This document shows positions 63,879-64,000 of a DNA stretch of 64,000 nucleotides, one piece after another. The DNA is taken from positions 1-64,000 of the forward strand of contig CALXTR010000001.1 of assembly GCA_944391475.1 (NCBI GenBank), written 5' to 3'. The position numbers and the translations under genes are program-made. The notes under the pieces are model-generated. The model did not search any database. It was not told where the DNA came from and worked only from the letters and a program-made list of their open reading frames with translations. Position 1 is the first letter of the stretch. Every line of letters begins with the position of its first letter. This DNA comes from an uncultured Alphaproteobacteria bacterium (GTDB lineage Bacteria > Pseudomonadota > Alphaproteobacteria > RF32 > CAG-239).

Positions 63879-64000
63879 ATGCCTAAGATGAAAAATAAAA
63901 GTGCGGTCAAAAAACGCTTTAGTTTGACCGGTACTGGCAAATTGAAAAGAAATTTTGCAAATAAGAGACACTGCCTCTTTGCTAAATCACAAAAAATGAA
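63879..64000 (+). CDS. rpmI: Ribosomal protein L35, N-terminal part
   Basis: Starts at the ATG at 63879 with AAAGGAAG upstream and runs off the right edge after 40 codons: [20 protein letters not shown], then [14 protein letters not shown]. This matches the start of L35 (MPKMKTKSSAKKRF, GKVKR, KRHLL). It is a component of the large ribosomal subunit; rplT normally follows. Confidence 0.95.
   Translation, partial: MPKMKNKSAVKKRFSLTGTGKLKRNFANKRHCLFAKSQKM

Overview
The window reads as a chromosomal stretch of a low-GC, host- or gut-associated alphaproteobacterium (lineage inferred from gene content and order, not from an rRNA). Alphaproteobacterial signs are the xerC / priA / atpHAGDC block with no F0 genes beside it, mtaB-ftsY, the ftsB and bactofilin + M23 peptidase pairs, tolB, lolCD, and pyruvate phosphate dikinase. 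L-lactate dehydrogenase together with PPDK suggests a fermentative life style. Most genes have Shine-Dalgarno starts, and promoters look like sigma70 (TTGACA or TTGCAA, 16-17 bp, TATAAT-like).

Layout. 1-5.4 kb: a truncated secreted protein, an aspartate-semialdehyde-dehydrogenase-like protein that has lost its catalytic residues, an MscS channel and a MurD-type ligase. 5.4-5.9 kb: tRNA-Thr whose 3' half is duplicated 274 bp downstream. 5.9-9.2 kb: lipoprotein, ftsB, pgpA, M23 peptidase, bactofilin. 9.2-13.5 kb: DUF1566-like protein, xerC, priA. 13.5-19.6 kb: a small XRE regulator with a long structured leader, then the F1 ATP synthase operon with an extended AtpD and structured repeats between atpD and atpC. 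19.7-25 kb: deoB-pgeF, a TerB/DnaJ membrane protein, a B12-type radical SAM enzyme and an amidase. 25-31 kb: CNNM/CorC transporter, a surface-glycan-like group (GT2, GT10, solenoid protein, ParB-like protein), ruvX. 31-36.5 kb: tolB, a cluster of structured repeats, the second XRE + leader cassette, glmM and four small genes. 36.6-43.3 kb: ldh, mtaB, ftsY, xseA, M23 peptidase, response regulator, uppP. 43.3-43.9 kb: tRNA-Leu with duplicated flanking repeats. 44.9-49.8 kb: tetR-RND efflux operon under a likely AcrR-type operator. 50.1-53.9 kb: two Bacteroidetes-style envelope genes, a probable transfer (or assembly join). 54.3-64 kb: PPDK, a membrane-anchored GH24 lysozyme, a five-hairpin intergenic RNA, lolCD, an EF-hand protein and the start of rpmI.

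Two signals look new. (1) A cassette present twice (13.5 and 33.3 kb): a small helix-turn-helix gene preceded by a ~200-nt leader whose core sequence is conserved while its long stems have changed on both strands to keep pairing, behind the same TTGCAA-16-TAAGCT promoter. (2) A family of ~125-130 bp nested imperfect palindromes at three loci, each beginning on or next to a stop codon (atpD, tolB, EF-hand gene); stems vary with compensation while single-stranded motifs stay fixed. Both behave like structured RNA families rather than coding DNA. All assignments come from reading the sequence; no database search was run.
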